The notes below the pieces were generated by a model. The model was not told the DNA's origin. It worked only from the letters and a program-made list of their open reading frames with translations, and did not search any database. A stretch of DNA of 64,000 nucleotides, taken from the NCBI GenBank assembly GCA_002748355.1, contig PDSF01000036.1, positions 1 through 64,000 of the forward strand. The letters are read 5' to 3'. Both the position numbers and the translations under genes were made by a program. Shown here one piece after another: positions 1-7,571 of this stretch (positions are counted from its first letter, which is position 1; every line of letters starts with the position of its first letter). Origin of the DNA: Planctomycetota bacterium. Its GTDB lineage: Bacteria > Planctomycetota > UBA1135 > GCA-002748355.

Positions 1-15
1 GCCCTTCCTTGCCTG

Positions 16-72
16 CCTCCGTCCGATCCGAACCGCAGCGACGGAGCAGAAGCGGCTCGGATCAGACGGAGG
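16..72. terminator. Long hairpin, 21-bp arms
   Basis: Arms 16-36 and 52-72 are inverted repeats with 19 of 21 positions pairing around a 15-nt loop. No strong T-run follows on either side, so it is either a transcription terminator or the end of a small mobile element. It lies just beyond the stop of a possible minus-strand ORF ending at 85, which fits a terminator for that strand. The structure is seen directly; the role is inferred. Confidence 0.55.
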
Positions 73-84
73 CTCATCTATCGC

Positions 85-363
85 TTATTCCAGGGCTAGT
101 ACGCCTTCCACGAAGTGGGAATACGCCTCGGCAGTCCTTGGGACCGGGGGCGCATCCGTAAAAGACCGTCCTTGCTCGGGACGATGGCCCTCGCGTACGG
201 TGCCCTGTGCCGCGAAGATTCCACGCGTTATGCGATGAGATTTTTGCGCCATATCGTGGAGTACGAGTTCCTGGGGCGTCAGCTCTGCTCCTAGGCCCAG
301 CTGCACTATGAAGAGGATACTCCAAAACGTGAAGCTAGCTCGAGCAAACGCATGGGCGTTCAT
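85..363 (-). pseudogene. Possible truncated TPR-like secreted protein fragment (uncertain)
   Basis: A minus-strand frame of 92 codons. It starts with a hydrophobic signal-like stretch (residues 10-27) and ends in AEAYSHFVEGVLALE, which looks like the first helix of a TPR unit but stops at once. A long hairpin (16-72) lies immediately downstream. If real, it is a protein cut short or a degraded remnant. It overlaps the start of the plus-strand gene at 308 by 56 bp, which argues against the full length. A GTG at 306 would give 73 codons without overlap but would lose the signal-like segment. It may be only a chance frame. Confidence 0.22.
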
Positions 364-2182
364 GCTTGCGTTTGGGCTCTGGGCAGCGCTGTTGCTATTC
401 CTGCCGCTGTTTCCGAGCCAGGACGGCCCTACGCATCTATTGACGGGATCCCTGATCTTCGACCTCTGGCAGGGCGAGGCTCCCGCGACCGAGTTCTACT
501 CCTGGCGCTCCCTTCAGCTGACCAATCAGCTCTGCAATATCACACTGGGAGCCCTGCTGTCTTTGGGGCTTTCGGTTCGAGTGGCGGAGGCCGTTTTCCA
601 TCTTCTCCTTCTCGCTCTGCTGGTTGCCGCCTGGCGCCCACTTTTGCGGCGGGTGGGAGCGAGTCCCTGGGCCTTGGCGCTTGTGTTGCTCCCGTTCATG
701 GGGCGGGTGCTGCACATGGGCTTCTACAATTTCCTGCTCAGTGTTCACCTCGGCCTGTTGGCGTGGACCTTGCGCCGGCCTGGTCCACGCAATCTCCGTA
801 GCGACGCGCTCTTCTTGATGTGCCTCTACGCCCATCCCCTGGGCGCCGCGAGCTTCCTCGGTCTTGCCGGTTTCGAACGCCTGCTTGGACTTCGGCGGCG
901 CCAGGGATGGCGCGAGATCCTCTGGCTCTTGCCGCATGCCCTGCTCTTGGCATCGATCTGGAGCGGCAACGCCAGCGGCGGAATGGCGAGCTATCTCACC
1001 GAGTGGCCGGACTTCTTTGGCGCGACGTGGATCGCTTACCGTGACTTGCCCGTTCCAGGTCCTGCTTTGCTCGCCCTGCGCGTGGCTCTCGTTCTTGGGC
1101 TCGTCGTCGGTGTGGTGCTCGGCTGGCGAACGCTGGGAGTATCCTCCAAGCGCTGCCGGGTCTTTCTTCTCCTCGCGGCGACGCCCGCGTTGCTCGGTTC
1201 GGGACTCTTCCCGGACTCGGTCGGCGAGGGTGATAATGTTCGGATTCGGGCTGCGTACTTTTGCTGGATCCTTCTGTTGCCGGCTCTGGCGCCGCCGCTC
1301 TTGTCGGCTTCGCTCCGGTGGCTCGAGCAGGTCGTCCTCTTGCTCGCCATCACCCTGTTTCTCACCCAAGCGGTCGCCGACCATCGCCTTGCTACTGAGC
1401 AGTCGCAGTTTCTGGAGCAGCTCCCACGACCGGCTGCGGGGCAAACCCTGCTGATGGGTCACGACGTCTACAATCCGCCAGAGCAGCTGGGCCATCTCGG
1501 CCTGCAGGCGCTTGAGCCCTACCCCGAACGTGGCGGTGCTTTGATCGCCCCTGCCCGCCGCCCGTACTTTCGTCCCTGGCTGCATCTGCTGGATCGTTGG
1601 GCATTGGAGCACGAGCTGCTCAGCCTGATGAATCACCAGGCCTTCTACACCCACTCACCGATCTTGCATCAGCAGAGTCCAGGGCACCTCGCTCGGATGG
1701 CCGTCGAGTATTGCTGCAGTCAAGTTCCTCTCGAGCCACTGGCGGGGGCTGCGGACCTCTTGCTCTTCGCCAATCTCCCGAGCGGCTGGCTTGAGCGCGA
1801 GCGAGGGCGAGTGCCGAGCTCCCTTCTCGTCAAAGATTCGGGATCGGACTGGGTGCTCTTCGCTGCTGCCGAAGCCGCCTCAGCCAAAAAGCGCCTCGAG
1901 GCGGGCTTCTACCACGGGAAGATGCCGGCGATGCCTGTGCCGCCGTGGCCGGTGACCAAGGCGCCTGCATCCCCTCGCATCGAGGTCCTACCGAAGCTGC
2001 GCTCCAGCTACGCTGGTCGCTATTTCCGCGCCTATCTGGTCGATTCGAAGGCGAAGAGCTTTCGATCGGTAAAGAAGACCGAGTTCGCACCGGCATCTGG
2101 GCGCTTCGATGCTAAGGGTGGCACCCGAGTCGACCGCTGCGAGCTTCCTCCAGGGCATATCTTCCTTTTGGTGCCTTATTGA
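308..2182 (+). CDS. Polytopic GT-C-like membrane protein
   Basis: A 624-residue protein. The N-terminal 380 residues or so are a run of hydrophobic segments and the rest is soluble. The first membrane segment (residues about 17-36) is followed by an acidic D39-G-P-T-H43 turn, placed like the catalytic acidic loop of GT-C glycosyltransferases (GT39/ArnT/RgtA type), which take sugars from polyprenyl-phosphate donors on the outer face of the membrane. No family-specific motif proves the activity, so the assignment rests on topology plus that loop. No strong ribosome-binding site precedes ATG 308; ATG 362 is an alternative that would drop residues 1-18. One GAGNATNCTC palindrome lies at 313-322, just after the start codon, and another at 1137-1146. 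The next gene downstream is a second membrane protein of similar type. Confidence 0.6.
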   Translation: MKRILQNVKLARANAWAFMLAFGLWAALLLFLPLFPSQDGPTHLLTGSLIFDLWQGEAPATEFYSWRSLQLTNQLCNITLGALLSLGLSVRVAEAVFHLLLLALLVAAWRPLLRRVGASPWALALVLLPFMGRVLHMGFYNFLLSVHLGLLAWTLRRPGPRNLRSDALFLMCLYAHPLGAASFLGLAGFERLLGLRRRQGWREILWLLPHALLLASIWSGNASGGMASYLTEWPDFFGATWIAYRDLPVPGPALLALRVALVLGLVVGVVLGWRTLGVSSKRCRVFLLLAATPALLGSGLFPDSVGEGDNVRIRAAYFCWILLLPALAPPLLSASLRWLEQVVLLLAITLFLTQAVADHRLATEQSQFLEQLPRPAAGQTLLMGHDVYNPPEQLGHLGLQALEPYPERGGALIAPARRPYFRPWLHLLDRWALEHELLSLMNHQAFYTHSPILHQQSPGHLARMAVEYCCSQVPLEPLAGAADLLLFANLPSGWLERERGRVPSSLLVKDSGSDWVLFAAAEAASAKKRLEAGFYHGKMPAMPVPPWPVTKAPASPRIEVLPKLRSSYAGRYFRAYLVDSKAKSFRSVKKTEFAPASGRFDAKGGTRVDRCELPPGHIFLLVPY

Positions 2183-2366
2183 GGGGCGCCAGGTCGCTTT
2201 GTCCATGTCCTCGGTGTCAGGAAGCGTCGCCGTCGGGGCTGTTCGGCGGCGGCGCCTAAGGCACGGCGGAGCGGCGGCTGGCTCTTGAGTCGAGCGCTGG
2301 GAGCTTCCTCCAGGGTGCTGGTCCGTCTTGTGCTCTTTGGAGGGGCGCCATATCGTTCCGCGCATG
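2127..2366 (+). repeat. Imperfect 80-bp duplication across an intergenic junction
   Basis: Segment 2127-2207 (the last codons and stop of the first membrane protein plus the following bases up to an ATG) is repeated imperfectly at 2287-2366, ending at the ATG of the next gene. Shared blocks include GAGCTTCCTCCAGGG (2141, 2301) and GAGGGGCGCC (2181, 2340). In the second copy the frame reads VERWELPPG, matching VDRCELPPG at the end of the upstream protein, and it opens directly after a TGA at 2286-2288. This suggests the remnant of a third tandem gene end. Confidence 0.7.
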
Positions 2367-4109
2367 CCTTCGGAGTCGACTGCGCTTGGCCCAGCATCCC
2401 GCGAACGAGGCGCCAGACGCCCTGCCTTGCTGCTGGAGCGGCACAGTCTTCTCCTTGCGACTGCGCTGCTGGCGGTCTTCCTGTTTGGGCACCTGATCCA
2501 TGGGCAGGGGCGCACGCTTGATGATGGGCTTCGCCGGGCCCGCGCTGAGGGCATGCTGGCTTGGCTCGGTGGCGCCGGTGATGAGGTGCTGCCGCCCAGG
2601 CTCACCGAGATGACGGGGCTTGACCGGGAGCAGATGCGCGAGCGGCTTGTGGATCTCAGTCGCGGCGATTCCTTGTTTGGCTCTTTTGGATCTACCGTGG
2701 CTCTCTTCGCCGGGAGGCTGATCGCTCCCTGGATCGGCGATCCCGAACGCGAACGCTGGCTGCCGTATCACGCCGGGCTGGGGCTGTGGTTCTTGCTGCT
2801 GTTTTGGAGCACGGGGGCGCTGGCTACGCGCTTGCTTGGCTGTCGCTGGCTCGGTCTCGCAGCGGCGCTGCTGCTCGTCGCCCAGCCGCGGGTGCTGGGG
2901 CTGGCGACCAATAACCCAAGCGACCTCTCTGCCGCCGCAGCCACGGCCCTGAGCGTGCTGGCGCTGGCTCGATGGGGGGAGCAGCATAGCTGGGGGCGGG
3001 CGCTCTGGATCTGCGTGTGCCTGGCGATGACGGCCGCGATACGCCCGCAGAACACGGCGCATCTATTGCCGGTCTTGCTGCTCGGGGTCTTCCTGCTCTG
3101 GCGCCAAGCGAGGCGGAGCCGGGCGACCTTGCCCTGGGCGCAGCTGCTTGCGGCCCCGGTCCTCAGCTTCGCGGTCTTTATCGCGCTTTGGCCCGAGTTC
3201 TGGTCGGCGCCGCTTGATGGGCCGCTGCAGCTCGTGCGTGGCTTCCTCGCCACCAGCGAGCGCTACAAGCAGGCGACGCTGTGGTTTGGCGAACTCGAGC
3301 TCGGCCCGGCGCTCTATCCCCTCGTCTATCTCGCCTTCACCACACCGATCCTGGTGCTCCTCGCCTTCACTGCCGGGCTCTTCCGCCGCAGTGAGCATCG
3401 CGTGCTGTGGTGGATGCTCTTGGCGTGGCTGGCGCTGTCGCTGGGCAAGCACCTGAGCGGGCTGGCCAACCACGGTGGCATCCGCCACTTCCTCGACGCT
3501 TTCGTGCCCCTGTCCGTCTTTGCTGCTGCGGGGATCTCGCTGCTGGCGCGCCTGACGCCACGCCGCTGGCAAGCTCCGTTATCGGCGAGCCTGGCGCTGC
3601 TGCTCTTCGTGGCTGCAGCGCTCCAGCACCCGGTCGAGGCTTGCTTCTACAACGCTCTCTGCGGCGGCCCGCGCGGCATGGCCGGCAAACTCCCGCTTGA
3701 GCCGATGGGCTCGCTCATGCTGCCCCTGCTCCTCGAGCTCGAACCCCAAGTCCAGCAAGACGACATCCTGCTTGTCGCCGGGCCCAAGGACCTGGTCGAC
3801 CAGCTGCGTTTGCCCCTGCGTCACCCCGAACAACAGATCGTCGAAATCCCCAGCGATCCGGCTTTGCTCCAAGCTTTCGAGCAGCACGCGGCGACACTGC
3901 TGCGGGGCCGCCGTGTTTGGCTCCTCGAAGTTCAGGCAAGGGCCTGGGGCCGACTCGATGCCCTGATCGAGGCAGGGATTCTCGAGCAAAGAATCAAGCT
4001 GGGACCCGAGGGGCTGCCGGTCGCCCGCGCCCTCCTCGTCCGTTCGCCGGCCTTTTTCCCGCGTGCCCACGAGGTCTACTACGAGCGTCAACCAAACGCC
4101 GGTCGCTGA
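2364..4109 (+). CDS. GT-C-type glycosyltransferase-like membrane protein
   Basis: A 581-residue polytopic protein with about ten hydrophobic segments, then a C-terminal soluble region of about 150 residues. The first membrane helix is near residues 27-45. A loop with NNPSD followed by a hydrophobic segment resembles the second external loop of PMT/RgtA-like GT-C enzymes, so a lipid-linked sugar transferase role is likely but unproven. The frame is open back to 2289, with a TTG at 2328, but that upstream part belongs to the duplicated junction repeat, so ATG 2364 is preferred. It follows the membrane protein at 308-2182 in the same direction and probably shares its transcription. The soluble C-terminus (LVAGPKDLVDQ region onward) has no motif I recognise. 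Confidence 0.6.
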   Translation: MPSESTALGPASRERGARRPALLLERHSLLLATALLAVFLFGHLIHGQGRTLDDGLRRARAEGMLAWLGGAGDEVLPPRLTEMTGLDREQMRERLVDLSRGDSLFGSFGSTVALFAGRLIAPWIGDPERERWLPYHAGLGLWFLLLFWSTGALATRLLGCRWLGLAAALLLVAQPRVLGLATNNPSDLSAAAATALSVLALARWGEQHSWGRALWICVCLAMTAAIRPQNTAHLLPVLLLGVFLLWRQARRSRATLPWAQLLAAPVLSFAVFIALWPEFWSAPLDGPLQLVRGFLATSERYKQATLWFGELELGPALYPLVYLAFTTPILVLLAFTAGLFRRSEHRVLWWMLLAWLALSLGKHLSGLANHGGIRHFLDAFVPLSVFAAAGISLLARLTPRRWQAPLSASLALLLFVAAALQHPVEACFYNALCGGPRGMAGKLPLEPMGSLMLPLLLELEPQVQQDDILLVAGPKDLVDQLRLPLRHPEQQIVEIPSDPALLQAFEQHAATLLRGRRVWLLEVQARAWGRLDALIEAGILEQRIKLGPEGLPVARALLVRSPAFFPRAHEVYYERQPNAGR

Positions 4110-4190
4110 GGCCCGGTCCGGGCGTGGAGAGCATCCTCTCTGCAGCGAGTGCTGCTCCTTTTCGCTGACACTGCTTCGATCTCCGGCTAG

Positions 4191-5183
4191 TCACGAACTA
4201 CGCTGCTCTTTACTCAAAAGGGGAAACAGGTCGGCGAACGCTACGGATTAGCTCTCGGCAAGGCGGGCGATCTGAATGGAGATAAGCGTAGTGATCTGAC
4301 CGTTGGTGCGCCGTACTGGGACGGGCCGGGAGGAATGGATAACGGCCGGGCAGAGTGCCTTGCATTCGTCGGGACGACGAAGCCCCGTGTCGTGCAGCAC
4401 CAGATCGGCCAGGGCTTGAGTGGTGATAACTTCGGGTTCTCGGTCGCTGGTCCTTTGACGATCGCTGGTAAGACGATGGTCCTCGTCGGCTCTCCCTACA
4501 ATGACAAAGCGGGTATGGACGCGGGAATGTTCACCTTGTTGGTTCCGGGCAATCCGTGGGTTCCGAAGCTGACGATGACCGGTGACTCGCCCGGTGACTT
4601 ACTAGGGTATCAAGCCTGCACCTGCGGTGACATCGATCTCGATGGCACGCCGGATTTCGCGGTGAGTGCAATTCGAGATGAACCGATTAGAGGCACTAAG
4701 CACTCGGGTGCGGTCTGGCTCTGTGCGTATTCGTCGTCGACGAAGAAGTTGCGGCTCATCGATAAGCGCTACCACGAGGGCAAGTTAGGTTGCGATAACC
4801 GGGGTATGCAGCTGGGCGTTCGCCTTGCGAAGGCTGGAGATGTGGATCAGGACGATTTCGCCGACCCGCTCATCGGAACAGATTGGTTCTTCCTGTCTTC
4901 CTGCCAAGCCATTCACCGCGCGCAACGCCAGGTCTACCTGGACACGACTCGGCGACAGACGCTCTATGCGGATCGAGCACACGCGCTGATGTCGAAGGGC
5001 TCGGCGTCGGTGAACTTCCGCCTCCAGATGGGTAAGGCCCACGCCGGTGAGCCTGTGATTCTCTTGCAGACCGGGCCGCACAATGCGGCGCGTCCTGCCA
5101 AATGCCGATTGTCGATCGGGAGCTACTCGGTTCTGTTGCATGAAGAGCCACTCCGTCGCTCTACCTTTCTGTCGGCTCTCTAG
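4191..5183 (+). pseudogene. 5'-truncated FG-GAP repeat protein
   Basis: The frame is open from 4191 (after a TAG at 4188) to 5183 and encodes at least three FG-GAP/integrin-alpha-like blades: YGLALGKAGDLNGDKRSDLT (about 4235-4294), FGFSVAGPLTIAG (about 4432-4470) and LGYQACTCGDIDLDGTPDFA (about 4602-4661). A fourth reads GVRLAKAGDVDQDDFADPL. The first blade lies upstream of the first ATG (4335), and no signal peptide or good start precedes it, so the gene appears to have lost its 5' end. An ATG-4335 product of 282 residues would begin mid-domain. The C-terminus (residues 210 to the end of that product) resembles the beta-rich domain common at the end of secreted planctomycete proteins. FG-GAP proteins are normally exported and bind Ca2+ through DxDxDG-type loops, and such loops are visible here. 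Confidence 0.6.
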
Positions 5184-5324
5184 GAAGTGCATGGCCTCCC
5201 GTCCGAGGGGTAGGGCCTTCTTGGGGGTGACGATACGGCCCTGTGGTTTTTTCGCTATCGCGCGCATGCTGGCTGAGAGAATCCTCTAATTACCGCTACT
5301 CTGCCTTTCGATTAGCCCAGAGCA

Positions 5325-6533
5325 TCAAGGAAGCTGCGAGAGCAAGGTCCGTGCGGGAACTACGCACGGATCATTCCTTTCGAAGGGATCTGCGGCAACG
5401 AACTTCGCCTGCATCGACAGCTGAAAGGCATGTGGAGCGCCGAGCTGCTCTTGGAATTGCCGCAGATTCGGCGAGAGTCCGGCGCTGCCCGACTTTGCCT
5501 CGACGAGGAACCAGGGTTCCTCATCTCGGATCACGACGAAGTCGACCTCGCGCTTTGCCTTGTCGCGCAGATAGCAGAGTTCGAAGCTGCCCAAGCCGAG
5601 ATCTTCCCAGACTTGCACGGCCTTCAAGAGATGGCAGGCGACGAAGGTTTCGCTTCGCGCGCCTGGATCCTCGATCGTTGACCAGTCACGGAGGAACCAT
5701 TTGGGTTCCTTGCGCAGCGAGCGTGCGACATTGCGGAACCATGGGCGCAGGAGAAAGCCGTGGTAGAGCGAGTACAGCGTGTCGATCCAGCGGCGGGCCG
5801 TGTCTACCGAGATCCGCAGCTGCTTGGCCAAGGACGAGTAGCTGAGCTGCGATCCCGAACGCTTTGCGAGGATCCTCACAAGCGAACCGAGCTGAGCGAG
5901 ATCCTGGATCTGCGTCAGGTCGCGAATGTCGCCCTGGACCAGCTGCGCTGTGCGGAGCCGCTGCCAGCGCCTCGAGAAGCGAGTATCGTCACGCAGATAG
6001 GGCTCGGGGAAGCCGCCGCGCCGGAGCAGAGCTTGCCAGGCGGCCTCCTTGGGTTTTGACGGCTGGCGCAGGAGATCGGTGTCCCATGCAGGGTCTCGCA
6101 GCTCTCCGACGCTGAAGGGATGCAGGCGATAGACGAAGTAGCGGCCCATGAGGCTGTCGCCGCCCCGCCGATAGTGGTCGAGCCGGGAACTGCCGGTCAC
6201 CACGATTTGTACGCGCCCCTTGTAGCGGTCGTAGAAGCCCTTCAGGAAGCCGCGCCAGCGCCGATACTTGTGGAGTTCGTCGAGGACGACGATCGGCTGC
6301 TCATCACGCAGCTCGTCGAGCCCGAGATCTGAGGCGAGCCGCTGCGATCCTGCGAGGATCCTCTCTCGGTCGAGTTCGTCGTCCCAGTTCAGATAGACGA
6401 GTTCTTTGGAGAGTCCTCGACACACGGTCGTCTTGCCGACCTGGCGTGGTCCGACGACGAAGGCCATCTGCTCATAGCCTGCAAAATGCTCGCGCAGCAG
6501 TACTCCGAGCCCTCTGGATTGCGTGCCCACCAT
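5325..6533 (-). CDS. AAA ATPase with DUF4143 domain
   Basis: About 402 residues from the ATG at 6533. Walker A is GPRQVGKTT, followed about 50 residues later by Walker B IVVLDELHK and an arginine-containing sensor (VVTGSSRLD). A winged-helix-like section and the DUF4143 C-terminus follow, with REVDFVVI...FLVEAK, a PD-(D/E)xK-like nuclease-fold signature. Such proteins are common, strain-variable and of poorly known function; a link to DNA or stress has been suggested but not settled. An upstream ATG at 6575 lies inside a 64-bp palindrome and would add 14 residues (MVLTKIRWSRNWSG) that look like translated palindrome; ATG 6533 is preferred. Two GAGGATCCTC palindromes lie within the gene. It is monocistronic and convergent with the FG-GAP fragment. 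Confidence 0.8.
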   Translation of the reverse strand: MVGTQSRGLGVLLREHFAGYEQMAFVVGPRQVGKTTVCRGLSKELVYLNWDDELDRERILAGSQRLASDLGLDELRDEQPIVVLDELHKYRRWRGFLKGFYDRYKGRVQIVVTGSSRLDHYRRGGDSLMGRYFVYRLHPFSVGELRDPAWDTDLLRQPSKPKEAAWQALLRRGGFPEPYLRDDTRFSRRWQRLRTAQLVQGDIRDLTQIQDLAQLGSLVRILAKRSGSQLSYSSLAKQLRISVDTARRWIDTLYSLYHGFLLRPWFRNVARSLRKEPKWFLRDWSTIEDPGARSETFVACHLLKAVQVWEDLGLGSFELCYLRDKAKREVDFVVIRDEEPWFLVEAKSGSAGLSPNLRQFQEQLGAPHAFQLSMQAKFVAADPFERNDPCVVPARTLLSQLP

Positions 6534-6536
6534 GCC

Positions 6537-6600
6537 TGACCAATTTCGCGACCATCGTATTTTGGTCAAGACCATTTTACGATGGTCGCGATTTTGGTCA
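6537..6600. promoter_or_regulatory. 64-bp near-perfect palindrome at the ATPase start
   Basis: Positions 6537-6567 pair with 6570-6600 with five mismatched pairs, all T opposite T (in two runs). It contains ATTTTGGTCA twice as a direct repeat and GACCATCGTA in inverted orientation. It lies directly upstream of the preferred ATPase start (6533) and overlaps the alternative start (6575). It could be an autoregulatory operator for dimeric binding, a leader hairpin that masks translation, or a recombination or target site. Its A/T-rich composition stands out from the GC-rich surroundings. Confidence 0.75.
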
Positions 6601-6625
6601 GAGTTGCTCCGGCGCTCGAATCAGC

Positions 6626-6653
6626 AGCCCGCCCAGCTCCAGCTGGGCGGGCT
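6626..6653 (-). terminator. Hairpin terminator, 13-bp perfect stem
   Basis: AGCCCGCCCAGCT (6626-6638) and its exact reverse complement (6641-6653) are separated by 2 nt. The hairpin lies downstream of the minus-strand gene ending at 6713 and upstream of the ATPase gene, so it probably ends the OPT-UbiD-hypothetical transcript. There is no long T-run after the stem. Confidence 0.7.
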
Positions 6654-6712
6654 AGGGCTCGCTCAAGCGCTTCGCGTAGCCGCCGCGCTGCCGAGTGCGT
6701 GGTGGCAGAGCC

Positions 6713-7510
6713 TCAGGATCGTCGGCGCAGGAAGAAGTGGACGGCAAGTCCGGCGAGGCCGCTGATTAGGCTGTAGATCAGAATGCGGGTCATGAGCGAC
6801 ATGCCGAAGCCGCTCGACTGCTCTGGGGGCTGGGGATTCGCAGCCAGGATGGCTCGGGACCAGGCGCTGCTGGCGGCTTCCCCCTGACGGACTTGCTCCT
6901 CTGGGCCAAAGTGGAAGATGCAGAGCATGATCCCGCTGACGTTGCAGACGGTGTAGACCTCGGCCTCGACAACGCTCTGCTTCTTGCCCTCGATCTCGAT
7001 GCTGTGGCTATGGAGCTGGGTGAAGCCGAAGACGTCGCTGGCCTTGAGGTAGGGGGGCAGTAAACGCAGGCTCTCCTGTGCTCTCGCCTCCTTGCCTTTC
7101 TTGTCCTTCTGGCTCTTGTTTTGGCCCGAGTCGATGTCTTCCTTCAGCTTGTCGTAGTCGCCGAGGACGACGGCGGTGAAGCTGCTGCGGTCGAAACGCG
7201 TATGCTCCATGGCACGCGGTACTTGCAGCGAGAGTATGCTCTCGATGCGAGGATGCTCTCCCTCGTGTATGCCTGCGACGACGCTCTTGGGGAGGAAGAG
7301 GGCGAGCTGGCGCTGGGTCTGCGCGACATTTGGCTGGATTTGCTTGAGGGCCTCGCCCAGCTCCGCTGTCGCGAGCAGGTAGCCGTCCGGTAGCGGGACC
7401 TGGATCGTCTCGCCGCCGACTTCGAAGCGAAGCAGGGGCGGCTTTTCCGACTGGGTCATCGTCAAAGGCGCGAGGGCGAGGAGGACGAGCGGCAGGAGGA
7501 ACTTGAGCAT
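6713..7510 (-). CDS. Membrane-anchored secreted protein, unknown function
   Basis: 265 residues. A signal peptide (MLKFLLPLVLLALAPLTMTQ) is followed by a soluble domain and a C-terminal membrane helix (about 238-258) ending in FLRRRS, which predicts a periplasm-facing single-pass protein with a short cytoplasmic basic tail. A charged low-complexity stretch (SGQNKSQKDKKGKEARAQ) sits mid-protein. I recognise no family. It is the last gene of a probable minus-strand operon with the decarboxylase (61 bp upstream) and the OPT transporter, and a perfect hairpin lies 60 bp after its stop. Two GAGNATNCTC palindromes only 7 bp apart (7232-7241 and 7249-7258) lie in its coding sequence. Confidence 0.6.
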   Translation of the reverse strand: MLKFLLPLVLLALAPLTMTQSEKPPLLRFEVGGETIQVPLPDGYLLATAELGEALKQIQPNVAQTQRQLALFLPKSVVAGIHEGEHPRIESILSLQVPRAMEHTRFDRSSFTAVVLGDYDKLKEDIDSGQNKSQKDKKGKEARAQESLRLLPPYLKASDVFGFTQLHSHSIEIEGKKQSVVEAEVYTVCNVSGIMLCIFHFGPEEQVRQGEAASSAWSRAILAANPQPPEQSSGFGMSLMTRILIYSLISGLAGLAVHFFLRRRS

Positions 7511-7571
7511 GGCGGCAGTAGATGGCTAAGCCCGACGCCGTGCAAGGCTTGCTGCTTGCGCGCGCCGCTGC

